From NCBI GenBank assembly GCA_049306095.1, contig JBAQPU010000020.1, positions 1-64,000 of the forward strand: a stretch of 64,000 nt of DNA, written 5' to 3'. Under the pieces are notes generated by a model. That model did not search any database. It was not told the DNA's origin and worked only from the letters and a program-made list of their open reading frames with translations. Made by a program: the position numbers and the translations under genes. The DNA is from UBA2336 sp049306095. GTDB lineage: Bacteria; Bacteroidota; Bacteroidia; Cytophagales; Cyclobacteriaceae. Shown here in pieces: positions 51,086 through 59,803 of this stretch (position 1 is the stretch's first letter; each line of letters starts with the position of its first letter).

Positions 51086-53084
51086 TCATGTGATGGGAAG
51101 GGTTAGCAAAACTTCCGTGCCTGCACCGGGTGAAGATTTAACTTCCAGCTTTCCGTGAATCGTATCCGCCCGTTCTTTCATGTTGCGTAACCCGTTGCCG
51201 GTTGTACTGCTGATTGCATCAAACCCCTTTCCATTGTCGGTAATGGTTACCTGAATAGTATTATTTTCTTTTTTGAAGCGAATAGTAATGGAAGTAGCAG
51301 AACTGTACTTGGCAGAATTGTTGATTGCCTCTTTAAAAATCAGGAACAGGTTTTTTCGTTTTGATACATCTAATTTGAACGCGTCAAGATTCTCTTCGCC
51401 CGAAAACGTATAATTAATATCCAGCGGATCTAAAATCTCGGCAGTAAACTCTTTCATTTTGCTGATCACCTGCTCGAGTGAGTCGTTGTTTGGGTTAATG
51501 GACCACACAATGTCGCTCATGCTTTCCATCATGCTTGAAGAATGTTGCGCAATACGCTGAAAATGTGGCGAACTTCCATTAGCTTCTTTCAGGGCCATCT
51601 GGCTGATAATATTAATGCTGGATAGGGTTGAGCCGATATCATCATGTAAGTCGCGCGCGATGGTATTTCGCATACGCTCCATCTCAACCAGTCTGCGGGT
51701 GCGGTTTAAAACACGGTAACGATTTACCAAAATGATGCTGATGATTACAACAGCGATCAAAGCGATAATGATGATGGTTGTATTAGCCTGTTGCCGACTG
51801 AGTTCAAGTTTTTGTAATTCCTGATCTTTTTTAAGTAATTCTATTTCTTTCTCCTGCCTACCATTTTGATACTCCATCTCCAGTTTGGCAACACCAATCT
51901 TGTTCTCTTCGTTGGTCAGGTGCTTTTCGATGGTATTCGAGAGCGCTTTTATAAGCGCCTTGCTTTTCTTTTATCAGGGTAAGCAGTTCGTAAGCATCCA
52001 GAACCGAGTATTGATCATTAGTATTTTCAGCATACACACGAGATGAGTCCATATACACAATGGCCAGGTCATATTGCTTAAGACTATAATGGAAATAACC
52101 AATACTGGAATAGTTGTAGGTGAACAGCGTAGGATTCCCGGTGCGTCTCACAATTTTCAATGCATCGTAATAGTAGTTCCCAGCTTCTTGAATACTTCCT
52201 TTATCAAACAACGAGTTACCGATGTTTTGAAGTGTCTCCGCCATACTTCGATTGTCGCCAACTCTTTTATATACAGCGAGCGCCTTGTTATACTCGGTCA
52301 GCGATTCGTCAAATTTTTTCTGCTTCCGGTAAATCCTTCCAAGAAGTTGTGATGCATAGGCAAGCCCACGATCAAACTTGGCCTTTTCAGCCAGGGGCTG
52401 CGCTTCGCGTGCGTATGCAATTGCTTTGTCCATTTCGCCCATTTTGTATTGAATGTTGGCAATGTTCAGCAACGCCCGGCTTTCTCCTTCCGGATCATGG
52501 ATTAAGCTATCCTGAAGTTTGGCCGCCATGATAAATTTTTTGAGCGCCTCTGCATCGTTACCCTCTTCCAAAAATGTATTTCCCCAAACCACATATATAT
52601 CGGACTGGAGTGTATAATAATTTTTTTCGGTGGCGATCGCCAGCCCTTTGGCAAGATTGGTACGTGCGGAATCATAGTTGACCATCCTAAGAAATGTAAG
52701 CCCCATCAGGTGGTAGGTATCTGCCCTGTGAAAAGAATTTTCTGCCGAAGTGGCCTCCCTTAAAGCCTGCCGGTGAAAATAAAGTGATGAATCATAATTG
52801 CCCTGTTTGTGATAAAGACCACCCAAGTCGTTCAAAATGTTGATATGACTTGTTTTTGTTTTGTTTTTTTCTGCGAGCACGAGCGCTTTGCGAAAATAAC
52901 GGAATGATAAACTTATATCTTCTCCCGAATAATGGGTACCCAGCTTCATGAGTGCGCGAATTTCAATCGTGTCGCCTTTTTGTTGCGCAACAATTCGCTT
53001 CAAATTATCAATCTCTGACTGTGCAAAGCTTGCCGTGTTAATAAAAAGATAACCGACAATAAGGAGTAAACCATATTTTGTCAT
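51086..53084 (-). pseudogene. TPR sensor histidine kinase broken by a one-base frameshift
   Basis: The N-terminal part (51858-53084) has a signal peptide (to SFAQ) and TPR repeats (about 30-385). The C-terminal part (51086-51877) has a coiled coil, a membrane segment (TTIIIIALIAVVIISIILV), HisKA_3 with His in TIARDLHDDIGS and an HATPase domain (KEAINNSAKYS, ITDNGKGFD, GNGLRNMKERA). The TPR frame runs ALEYHRKAPDQRREQDWCC and stops; removing one T from the four-T run at 51924-51927 gives HRKHLTNEENKIGVAKLEME and joins both parts. This is a recent frameshift, a phase-variation site or a sequencing error. If real, kinase and sensor are uncoupled. Confidence 0.85.
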
Positions 53085-53147
53085 GTTGTCGGTATTTAAA
53101 TTTAGAATCAGGAGATATCAAGTAAAACAATTTCTTGTCTCGGCTTG

Positions 53148-53294
53148 CTATCCATTATGTTTCTCCCAGTCATCTTGCCCGGATATGTTGCCTTCCTTAT
53201 TGCCAGGCTGCACGGTTTCTTCTTGACAAGAAGTTAGTGCTCCTGATATGAGTACTATAAAAAAAAGAAGGAATGCTTTAAGATATTTTTTCAT
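53148..53294 (-). CDS. Small predicted lipoprotein
   Basis: 48 residues from the Met at 53294 (MKKYLKAFLLFFIVLISGALTSC), with a lipobox (LTSC) placing lipidated Cys at 23 and a short, acidic, Gln/Gly-rich mature part ending DDWEKHNG. The open frame extends further upstream but only this start gives a signal peptide. It is just upstream of the TPR kinase gene in the same direction (63 bp). Function unknown; a small signal or accessory lipoprotein for that kinase is only a guess. Confidence 0.6.
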   Translation of the reverse strand: MKKYLKAFLLFFIVLISGALTSCQEETVQPGNKEGNISGQDDWEKHNG

Positions 53295-53493
53295 AGTGAT
53301 ATTTTTAGTTTCAATAAATATATGACTTTTAGCATCAGATTCCTTGAGATTTGGATTAATCGCTAGGGATAAAAACATTCTGTAACTTTGAAATAGTTGC
53401 CTTCATAGAATACAACTGTCATACTTTAATAAAGGAAGGGCTTTATCTATTGAATAGTGGTATACCTTGCACTGGATTTTTGACGCTTTTGCG

Positions 53494-53510
53494 TAGCTTT
53501 GAATACTTTT
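53494..53510 (+). repeat. 17-bp direct repeat with -7 element (copy 1)
   Basis: TAGCTTTGAATACTTTT, identical to 54426-54442. The first eight bases fit TAnnTTTG, and the antitoxin start codon follows 7 bp later. Confidence 0.65.
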
Positions 53511-53517
53511 ACCACAG

Positions 53518-53823
53518 ATGCTAGCCAACTCTTCTAAACCGGTTTTTAATAAACGTATTTTTTGGGATGTGGCCTTTGAGAAAATCGACTACGATGCCAA
53601 AGCCGTTTTCGTGATTGAACGCGTGTTTGAACGTGGCGATGTCGAGGACATTCGCAACTGCCGCAGGTACTATGGCGATGATAAAGTGAGAGAGGTGCTG
53701 TTGAACGCAAAGTTTCTGCCGTTAACAAGTTTGTATCTCGCGAGCGCGGTGATTGACCGACCCATAACAGATTTCAGATGTTACACCTTGAGACAGTCGA
53801 ACCCCACACTTTTTCCGTATTAA
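53518..53823 (+). CDS. Antitoxin-like protein (DUF6922 type) of an AbiEii module
   Basis: 101 residues. The wording FNKRIFWDVAFEKIDYDAKAVFVIERVFERGDVEDIRNCRRYYG and LLNAKFLPLTSLYLASAVID belongs to a small Bacteroidota family that regularly precedes AbiEii/AbiGii-type nucleotidyltransferase toxins and is assumed to be the antitoxin. The gene is intact. It overlaps the toxin frame by 46 bp. The predicted -7 element ends about 17 bp before its start codon, giving a very short leader. Whether it still has a role without a working toxin is unclear. Confidence 0.75.
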   Translation: MLANSSKPVFNKRIFWDVAFEKIDYDAKAVFVIERVFERGDVEDIRNCRRYYGDDKVREVLLNAKFLPLTSLYLASAVIDRPITDFRCYTLRQSNPTLFPY

Positions 53824-54403
53824 ACAAGCTTCTGAGGATAAACTCACTCAACGAGTTTTCTTTAGTGGGTGGTACAGCATTGTCACTCTTGTTTGGTCAT
53901 AGAAAATCGGTTGATCTTGTTTTATTCTCGCATCAGCCTTTTGAGAATGCAGAGATTGTTCAAGTATTGAAGAAAACGTTTAAATCTGATTTTGATAACC
54001 GGACTTCAACTCCACAGTTTGGTATTTTTTGTTTCATACAAACGTAAAAGTAGACTTGGTCAGGCACCCACATTCTCTGATAAGACCTCCTCAGAAAATA
54101 GAAGGAGTACGGATGTTTTCAACAGAAGATATCATCGCCATGAAAGTACAGGCTATTTTGGGAAGGGGTAGAAAGAAAGATTTTTGGGACATAGCCGAAT
54201 TGCTTAACCATTTTTCTGTAGCCGATTTTGTCAAATTCCATGAGGAGAAATACAGTGCCCAAAATTTAATGATTACCATACCGCAGGCGATCACCTATTT
54301 TTCTGATGCTGAAGAAAGTGAAGCCCCGGTGAGCCTGAAGAAACAAACCTGGAAAAGCGTGCGTGAAACCATCAGTGCCAAGGTGAGGGAGTACCTGAGG
54401 TAA
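53778..54403 (+). pseudogene. AbiEii/AbiGii-type nucleotidyltransferase toxin, frameshifted and with altered active site
   Basis: Two frames cover one gene. 53778-54047 holds the nucleotidyltransferase start (FSLVGGTALSLLFGHRKSVDLVLFS), and from about 54029 a second frame continues (HTNVKVDLVRHPHSLIRPP, FSTEDIIAMKVQAILGRGRKKDFWDIAELL). Adding one T to the six-T run at 54025-54030 restores GIFLFHTNVKVDLV. In addition the expected second Asp of the metal motif (DLDLF) is Val (codon GTT at 53919-53921). Two independent lesions suggest the toxin is dead. Intact relatives transfer nucleotides, for instance to tRNA, to stop growth during phage infection. Confidence 0.8.
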
Positions 54404-54425
54404 CGCAAGGTTCCGTGTTTTTTCT

Positions 54426-54442
54426 TAGCTTTGAATACTTTT
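54426..54442 (+). repeat. 17-bp direct repeat with -7 element (copy 2), upstream of ftsK
   Basis: TAGCTTTGAATACTTTT, identical to 53494-53510, ending 11 bp before the ftsK start codon. It probably provides the ftsK -7 promoter element. Confidence 0.65.
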
Positions 54443-54453
54443 TTAACTAGTCA

Positions 54454-56874
54454 ATGGCCGAAAACACCTACAAGTCAAACACCTTCAAAAAACCCGTCAA
54501 GGAAAAGAAAGGTAAATCAGGAAAGTCGTCATTCAATTTTGATTTTATAAAAGACCCGCGACTGATCCTGACAATCGGTTTTGTTTTGCTGATCAGCTCC
54601 ATTTATTTGTTTGTCGCGTTCCTGTCGTATTTGTTCACCGGCAAAGCCGACCAAAGTGTAGTGGAAGGATTGGGGCAATCCGGGTTAATTGAATCGGGTA
54701 TTGAAGCTGAAAACTGGCTTGGGCTATATGGTGCGATTACTTCACATTATTTTATTTACCGTTGGTTTGGCATTTCAGCCTTATTGATTCCCCCCGTGGT
54801 TTTTTTGATTGGTTTTCGCCTGGCCTTTAAGCGCGACCTGCTTCCGATATTTTCAGTTTTCATTCTCTCATTATTCGCAGGGTTGTGGTTGAGTTTGTTA
54901 TTCGGCTATTTAACCCTGAGTATTGATGGTGTAACAGAGTGGAGTTTTTTGGGAGGAGGATTAGGCTATCATTTGGCGTTGCTTTCGCACGGGTTGTTGG
55001 GTTGGGGCACCTTTCTGTTGCTAGTGCTCTCTTTATTTATATTCATCATTTTCTTTTTCAATATTACGGCCATCAACGCCTTTCAGCCGCGCGACCCCAA
55101 GCCTATGGGTAATGAGGCAATTTTGGCTGGAGAAACTCCGGCTGAGTATACGGATGAAAAAGATAAGTGGACTAATGAATTAAAAAGCGAAACCGTAACA
55201 CCTCCTGTACTTTTTGAAAAACCGGGGGCTCCGGATTCTGAAGTGCCCTTAGAAATTGAAAAGCCTCAGCAAAAGAAGGAAACTGAGCCTACTTTTATTG
55301 TTGAGGAACGCACCGAGACGGATGAGCTTGCAGAAAAGCTGGTAGAAGAAAAAGGCGTGTATGATCCAACGCTGGATTTAAGCGGGTTTAAATTTCCACC
55401 GCTTGAACTTTTAAGTGAGTACGAGGTTGGAAAAGTGCAGGTAACACAGGATGAATTAAATCAGAACAAAGACAAGATTCTGGCTACCCTTACCAACTTT
55501 AAAATCGGTATCTCCAGCATTAAGGCCACCATCGGGCCAACCGTTACACTCTATGAAATTGTTCCGGATGCGGGTATAAAAATTTCGCGCATTAAAAATC
55601 TGGAAGATGATATCGCGTTGAGTTTGGCGGCATTGGGTATTCGTATCATCGCGCCTATTCCGGGCAAGGGAACCATTGGTATTGAAGTGCCAAATAAAAA
55701 CCGCGAGATGGTAAGCATCCGTTCGGTGTTGAGTACTGCAGGGTTTCAGAAAACAGATAAGGAACTTCCGGTGGCGCTGGGTAAAACTATTTCCAACGAA
55801 GTACTGGTCATTGATCTGGCCAAGATGCCTCACTTACTGGTAGCCGGAGCCACTGGGCAAGGCAAATCAGTTGGATTGAATGTGATCCTCACCTCTCTAT
55901 TATATAAGAGGCATCCATCTCAATTGAAATTTGTTTTGGTTGACCCTAAAAAAGTAGAGATGTCGTTGTTCAGCAAAATCGAGCGGCATTACCTGGCGAA
56001 ATTGCCAAACAGCGAAGAGGCTATCATCACCGATACAAGGAAGGTCGTGCACACACTCAATTCACTTTGTATTGAGATGGAGAACCGCTACGAAATTATG
56101 AAGGATGCCGGTGCTCGAAACATAAAGGAGTACAATGTAAAATTTGTTGGACGGAAACTTAACCCCAAAGACGGACACAGGTTTTTGCCATACATCGTGT
56201 TAGTAATCGATGAGTTGGCCGATTTGATGATGACTGCCGGTAAGGAAGTTGAAACACCCATCGCGCGTCTGGCGCAGCTTGCGCGTGCAATCGGTATTCA
56301 CTTAGTGGTGGCAACACAGCGCCCATCGGTAAACGTGATTACCGGTGTGATCAAGGCAAACTTCCCTGCACGCTTATCATTCCGTGTAACGTCTAAGGTT
56401 GACTCCAGAACGATTTTAGATACAGGCGGTGCCGATCAGTTGGTAGGCATGGGCGACATGTTGTTGTCAGCCGGCTCCGATATTATTCGTTTGCAGTCTC
56501 CGTTTGTGGATACACCTGAAGTAGAAAAGGTTTGTGATTTTATTGGGTCGCAACGAGGATACGACTCTGCTTATTTATTGCCGGAGTATGAAGGTGAAGA
56601 TGAAGGCGGTGCCTCGGATGTAGACCTTTCAGAACGTGATGCCTTGTTTGAAGAAGCAGCACGGTTGATTGTTAACCATCAGCAAGGCAGTACATCACTC
56701 ATTCAACGGAAATTAAAATTAGGATACAACCGTGCGGGCCGATTAATCGATCAGTTGGAGGCGGCCGGAATTGTTGGCCCGTTTGAAGGTAGCAAAGCAC
56801 GCGAGGTGCTCATTAAAGATGAAATGAGTTTGGAACAATTATTGAATAGTTTGAAGGAAAAACACGGGCAGTAA
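54454..56874 (+). CDS. ftsK: DNA translocase FtsK
   Basis: 806 residues. Four N-terminal membrane segments (about 37-205), an acidic/proline-containing linker (205-300), then the motor: alpha/beta part (TLTNFKIGISSIKATIGPTV), Walker A GATGQGKS (about 464), Walker B YIVLVIDELADLMM, ATQRPSVNVITGVIKANFPAR, and a C-terminal gamma winged-helix (QRKLKLGYNRAGRLIDQLEAAGIVGP) that reads polar chromosomal sequences. It pumps DNA at the division septum and activates XerCD recombination at dif; xerD is at 25157. The linker is shorter than in E. coli, as usual for Bacteroidota. lolA follows 53 bp downstream. Confidence 0.96.
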   Translation: MAENTYKSNTFKKPVKEKKGKSGKSSFNFDFIKDPRLILTIGFVLLISSIYLFVAFLSYLFTGKADQSVVEGLGQSGLIESGIEAENWLGLYGAITSHYFIYRWFGISALLIPPVVFLIGFRLAFKRDLLPIFSVFILSLFAGLWLSLLFGYLTLSIDGVTEWSFLGGGLGYHLALLSHGLLGWGTFLLLVLSLFIFIIFFFNITAINAFQPRDPKPMGNEAILAGETPAEYTDEKDKWTNELKSETVTPPVLFEKPGAPDSEVPLEIEKPQQKKETEPTFIVEERTETDELAEKLVEEKGVYDPTLDLSGFKFPPLELLSEYEVGKVQVTQDELNQNKDKILATLTNFKIGISSIKATIGPTVTLYEIVPDAGIKISRIKNLEDDIALSLAALGIRIIAPIPGKGTIGIEVPNKNREMVSIRSVLSTAGFQKTDKELPVALGKTISNEVLVIDLAKMPHLLVAGATGQGKSVGLNVILTSLLYKRHPSQLKFVLVDPKKVEMSLFSKIERHYLAKLPNSEEAIITDTRKVVHTLNSLCIEMENRYEIMKDAGARNIKEYNVKFVGRKLNPKDGHRFLPYIVLVIDELADLMMTAGKEVETPIARLAQLARAIGIHLVVATQRPSVNVITGVIKANFPARLSFRVTSKVDSRTILDTGGADQLVGMGDMLLSAGSDIIRLQSPFVDTPEVEKVCDFIGSQRGYDSAYLLPEYEGEDEGGASDVDLSERDALFEEAARLIVNHQQGSTSLIQRKLKLGYNRAGRLIDQLEAAGIVGPFEGSKAREVLIKDEMSLEQLLNSLKEKHGQ

Positions 56875-56876
56875 CC

Positions 56877-56884
56877 TATTTTTG
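56877..56884 (+). promoter_or_regulatory. Candidate -7 element upstream of lolA
   Basis: TATTTTTG, a perfect TAnnTTTG match just after the ftsK stop and 43 bp before the lolA start. A TTTG occurs at 56850-56853, somewhat farther than the usual spacing. Confidence 0.4.
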
Positions 56885-56927
56885 CACCCGACCTAGCCTA
56901 AAACTGTTAAAAAACAATAAAATTGGA

Positions 56928-57569
56928 ATGAAAAAGCTGCTTTTATCAATCTTTTCACTTACCCTCGTTCACCTTTCCGTTGCTCAATACGACCCTCAGG
57001 CCCTGGCCACGTTGGATGCCATGAGCAAAAAATACAAAACCTTTACTTCGTTCGAAGCCAACATTGTTTCCAGTATGACCAATGACGTGGAAGGAGTAAA
57101 GGAAGAATTCAAAGGAAAAATTTCGGTGAAAGGAGATAAGTTTCGACTGGTGATGGAAGATCAGGAGATCATCAATAATGGCACCACCGTTTGGACGTAC
57201 CTGCCCTCTGCAAAAGAGGTAAATGTTGATAATTATGATCCGGGGTCAGAAGATATTAACCCTTCCAAGATTTATGAAATTTATAAGAAAGGCTACAAGT
57301 ACCTTTATATAGGCGATAAAACCGAAGGCGGTGTAGTGTGTGAAGAAATTGATTTGGTGCCCGAAAAGAAGGACGCCCAATTCTTTAAAATCAAAATGAT
57401 AATTGTGAAAAAAGATAAAAGTATTCAAAGCTGGACCATGTTCGATAAGGGTGGTAACAAGTATAAGTACACCATCTCGAAGTTTGTACCCAACGTGGTC
57501 ATTGCCGATGCATTCTTTTCTTTTGATCCCAAAAAATACCCCGGTGTTGAAGTAATCGATTTACGATAA
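56928..57569 (+). CDS. lolA: Outer-membrane lipoprotein carrier protein LolA
   Basis: 213 residues with a signal peptide (MKKLLLSIFSLTLVHLSVAQ). The mature part has the LolA half-barrel pattern: DAMSKKYKTFTSFEANIV, EFKGKISVKGDKFRLVMEDQEIINNGTTVWTY, an acidic loop and QSWTMFDKGGNKYKYTISKF. LolA carries lipoproteins across the periplasm from the LolCDE complex; Bacteroidota usually lack an obvious LolB. The ftsK-lolA order is common in the phylum. A terminator follows. Confidence 0.9.
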   Translation: MKKLLLSIFSLTLVHLSVAQYDPQALATLDAMSKKYKTFTSFEANIVSSMTNDVEGVKEEFKGKISVKGDKFRLVMEDQEIINNGTTVWTYLPSAKEVNVDNYDPGSEDINPSKIYEIYKKGYKYLYIGDKTEGGVVCEEIDLVPEKKDAQFFKIKMIIVKKDKSIQSWTMFDKGGNKYKYTISKFVPNVVIADAFFSFDPKKYPGVEVIDLR

Positions 57570-57595
57570 ACAGCATTTTGAAACAATTGAGATAC

Positions 57596-57634
57596 AAGAC
57601 CTGTCACGGATTCAACCGGGCAGGTCTTTTTTTT
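57596..57634 (+). terminator. Rho-independent terminator after lolA
   Basis: AAGACCTG (57596-57603) pairs with CAGGTCTT (57621-57628) around a 17-nt loop and is followed by a run of T. It separates lolA from pyrF. Confidence 0.8.
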
Positions 57635-57645
57635 ATCTTTATACC

Positions 57646-58461
57646 ATGAATCGTTCAGCGCTTTTCGACCAGATAAAGAAAAAGAATTCCTACCTGTGTG
57701 TGGGCTTAGATACCGATCTGGAAAAAATTCCCTCGCATCTCCGGTCTGAACGGGATCCGGTCTTTGAGTTTAATAAACAAATCATCGATGCCACACATGA
57801 ATGTTGTGTTGCCTACAAACCTAATATCGCATTTTATGAAGCACTTGGCCCAAAAGGCTGGGAGAGCCTTCAGAAAACCTTAGACTATATTCCGAATAAT
57901 TGTTTCACCATTGCCGATGCGAAACGGGGCGATATTGGTAACACATCCGAATTGTATGCACGCGCTTTTTTTGAGCAGATGAATTTTGATTCTGTTACCG
58001 TGGCACCCTATATGGGTGAAGATTCGGTGAAACCCTTTTTTAAGTTTAAAAACAAGTGGGTGATTTTACTAGTGCACACCTCGAACCCGGGCAGTGCCGA
58101 TTTTCAGTTGCTGGAATCCAAACCTAACGGGCGGAAACTGTATGAAGAAGTCATCATCAAATCACAGCAGTGGGGAACGCCTGATCAACTGATGTTTGTG
58201 GTTGGGGCAACCCGGGCCGATAAGATTGGTGAGATCAGAAAGCTCGCGCCAGAACATTTTTTTCTGGTACCCGGTATTGGAGCACAGGGAGGAGATTTGC
58301 AAGAAGTTTCGAAGCATGGAATGAACAAGCAATGTGGTTTATTGGTTAACTCAGCTCGCGCTATAATCTATGCGTCATCCGGAAAGGATTTTGCCGAGGC
58401 TGCCAAGCGCGAGGCATTGCAAGTGAGGAACGAAATGGAAGTGCTGCTTCAAAGCCTGTAA
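57646..58461 (+). CDS. pyrF: Orotidine 5'-phosphate decarboxylase
   Basis: 271 residues of the longer type found in actinobacteria and Bacteroidota. SYLCVGLDTDLEKIP at the N-terminus, the catalytic IADAKRGDIGNT (Asp-Lys-Asp, about 90-101), VAPYMGEDSVKPF and LVPGIGAQGGDLQE are visible. It decarboxylates OMP to UMP, the last step of pyrimidine synthesis; pyrD is about 30 kb away at 27300. Single-gene unit between a terminator and the DUF2851 gene. Cytosolic. Confidence 0.95.
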   Translation: MNRSALFDQIKKKNSYLCVGLDTDLEKIPSHLRSERDPVFEFNKQIIDATHECCVAYKPNIAFYEALGPKGWESLQKTLDYIPNNCFTIADAKRGDIGNTSELYARAFFEQMNFDSVTVAPYMGEDSVKPFFKFKNKWVILLVHTSNPGSADFQLLESKPNGRKLYEEVIIKSQQWGTPDQLMFVVGATRADKIGEIRKLAPEHFFLVPGIGAQGGDLQEVSKHGMNKQCGLLVNSARAIIYASSGKDFAEAAKREALQVRNEMEVLLQSL

Positions 58462-58481
58462 GTTTCACGAGCTTATTGTGT

Positions 58482-58530
58482 TGATTTTAGATCGATTAAA
58501 TCGTAAATCGTAAATCGTAAATCTAAAATC
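58482..58530. repeat. AAATCGT tandem repeat inside a 10-bp inverted repeat
   Basis: Three to four copies of the 7-bp unit AAATCGT (58498-58525) sit between GATTTTAGAT (58482-58491) and its exact complement (58521-58530), so the whole gap between pyrF and the DUF2851 gene can form a hairpin. Confidence 0.7.
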
Positions 58531-58532
58531 TC

Positions 58533-59801
58533 GTGACCGAATCTTTTCTCCATTATATCTGGCAATTCCAATATTTCGAAAAAGCTGATCTGGCCACCTC
58601 AGCAGGTGAGAGGCTAACGGTTTTTCAGCCAGGCTTTCGAAATGCGCATGCCGGCCCCGATTTCTCAGAGGCGAAAATTAAAATTGATAACCTCGAATGG
58701 AGAGGCAGTGTTGAAATTCATATCAACGCTTCCGGCTGGAACGATCACCGTCATGGCGATGATCAGGCGTATGAAAATGTAGTGTTGCATGTGGTGTGGG
58801 AAAACGATAAACCTATAAAACGGACTGACGGTACAGTCATGCCTACCCTGGAATTAAAAAGCCGGGTTAATCCTGATTTGTGGAATCACTATAAAAAGCT
58901 TTTTACCAGCGTTGAATCCATTCCATGCTCCAATCATTGGCCTAAAATTTCAGCTCTTGTGAAACTTTCCATGCTGGAGAAAACGGTTGTTCAGCGATTG
59001 GAATTAAAAGCGCAGGGCGTAATGGATATCCTTGTCAAGAACAATAACGATTGGGAGGAAACCTGTTACCAGCTTCTGTTTAAAAACTTTGGGTTTAAGG
59101 TAAATGCCGATCCGATGGTTCAGTTGGCGCACAGCCTTCCTTTTAAAGTGCTGATGAAACACCCCGCCCAGCTTGAAGCGCTGCTGTTTGGCCAGGCCGG
59201 TTTTCTGGAAAAAGCAAAAGCGGATGAATATGTGATCGAATTAAAACGTGAATATGACCTGCTGAAGAAAAAATATAACCTCACAAGTAAAATGATGAAC
59301 GAAGCCCAGTGGAGGTTCTTGCGGCTTCGGCCCGGTAATTTTCCTACTGTTCGGCTGGCTCAGCTCGCTGCACTTTTTGCTCATCGTAAAAACATGTTCT
59401 CAGAAATAATCGAAGCAGATTCCTATAGGCGAATTGTTGATTTACTAGACACCGATCAGTCACGGTATTGGCAGCAACATTACCGGTTTGGGAAGCAATC
59501 AAAAACAAAAGTTCCCGGCATTGGAAAATCAAGTATCGACAACATTGTGATCAATACGGTGGCTCCGTTGTTGACTGCATACGGAAAAATACATGACGAT
59601 GTGTTGTTTGTTGAGCGGGCGGTTGAATGGTTGCAAAACATACCGGCCGAAAACAATAAAATTACCCGTGCGTGGGCTGGGATCGGCCACAACGTAACTT
59701 CTGCATTTGATTCGCAGGGACTTATTGAATTGTACAATACGTATTGTTTAAAGCGCAAGTGCCTGGAGTGTGCCGTGGGTTCAGCCATCATTCAATCATA
59801 A
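58533..59801 (+). CDS. DUF2851 family protein
   Basis: 422 residues from a GTG start at 58533 (TESFLHYIWQFQYFEKADL), the usual N-terminus of this family; no ATG gives a better start. The pattern FQPGFRNAHAGPDFSEAKIKID, WRGSVEIHINASGWNDHRHGDD, AYENVVLHVVWEND and a Cys-rich C-terminus (CLKRKCLECAVG) identify DUF2851, which is nearly universal in Bacteroidota. The N-terminal half has nuclease-like strands, but no function is established. It ends 2 bp before the next start. Confidence 0.88.
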   Translation: MTESFLHYIWQFQYFEKADLATSAGERLTVFQPGFRNAHAGPDFSEAKIKIDNLEWRGSVEIHINASGWNDHRHGDDQAYENVVLHVVWENDKPIKRTDGTVMPTLELKSRVNPDLWNHYKKLFTSVESIPCSNHWPKISALVKLSMLEKTVVQRLELKAQGVMDILVKNNNDWEETCYQLLFKNFGFKVNADPMVQLAHSLPFKVLMKHPAQLEALLFGQAGFLEKAKADEYVIELKREYDLLKKKYNLTSKMMNEAQWRFLRLRPGNFPTVRLAQLAALFAHRKNMFSEIIEADSYRRIVDLLDTDQSRYWQQHYRFGKQSKTKVPGIGKSSIDNIVINTVAPLLTAYGKIHDDVLFVERAVEWLQNIPAENNKITRAWAGIGHNVTSAFDSQGLIELYNTYCLKRKCLECAVGSAIIQS

Positions 59802-59803
59802 CC

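Noticed and set aside
51924..51927. Programmed ribosomal frameshift in the TPR kinase
   Set aside because: The site (CGA AAA GCA, needing +1) lacks a known slippery heptamer and stimulatory stem; a one-base indel in a short homopolymer is simpler, so only the indel is proposed.
58498..58525. AAATCGT repeats as a CRISPR array or replication-origin iterons
   Set aside because: Units are 7 bp with no spacers, only three to four copies, and there is no replication or Cas gene nearby.
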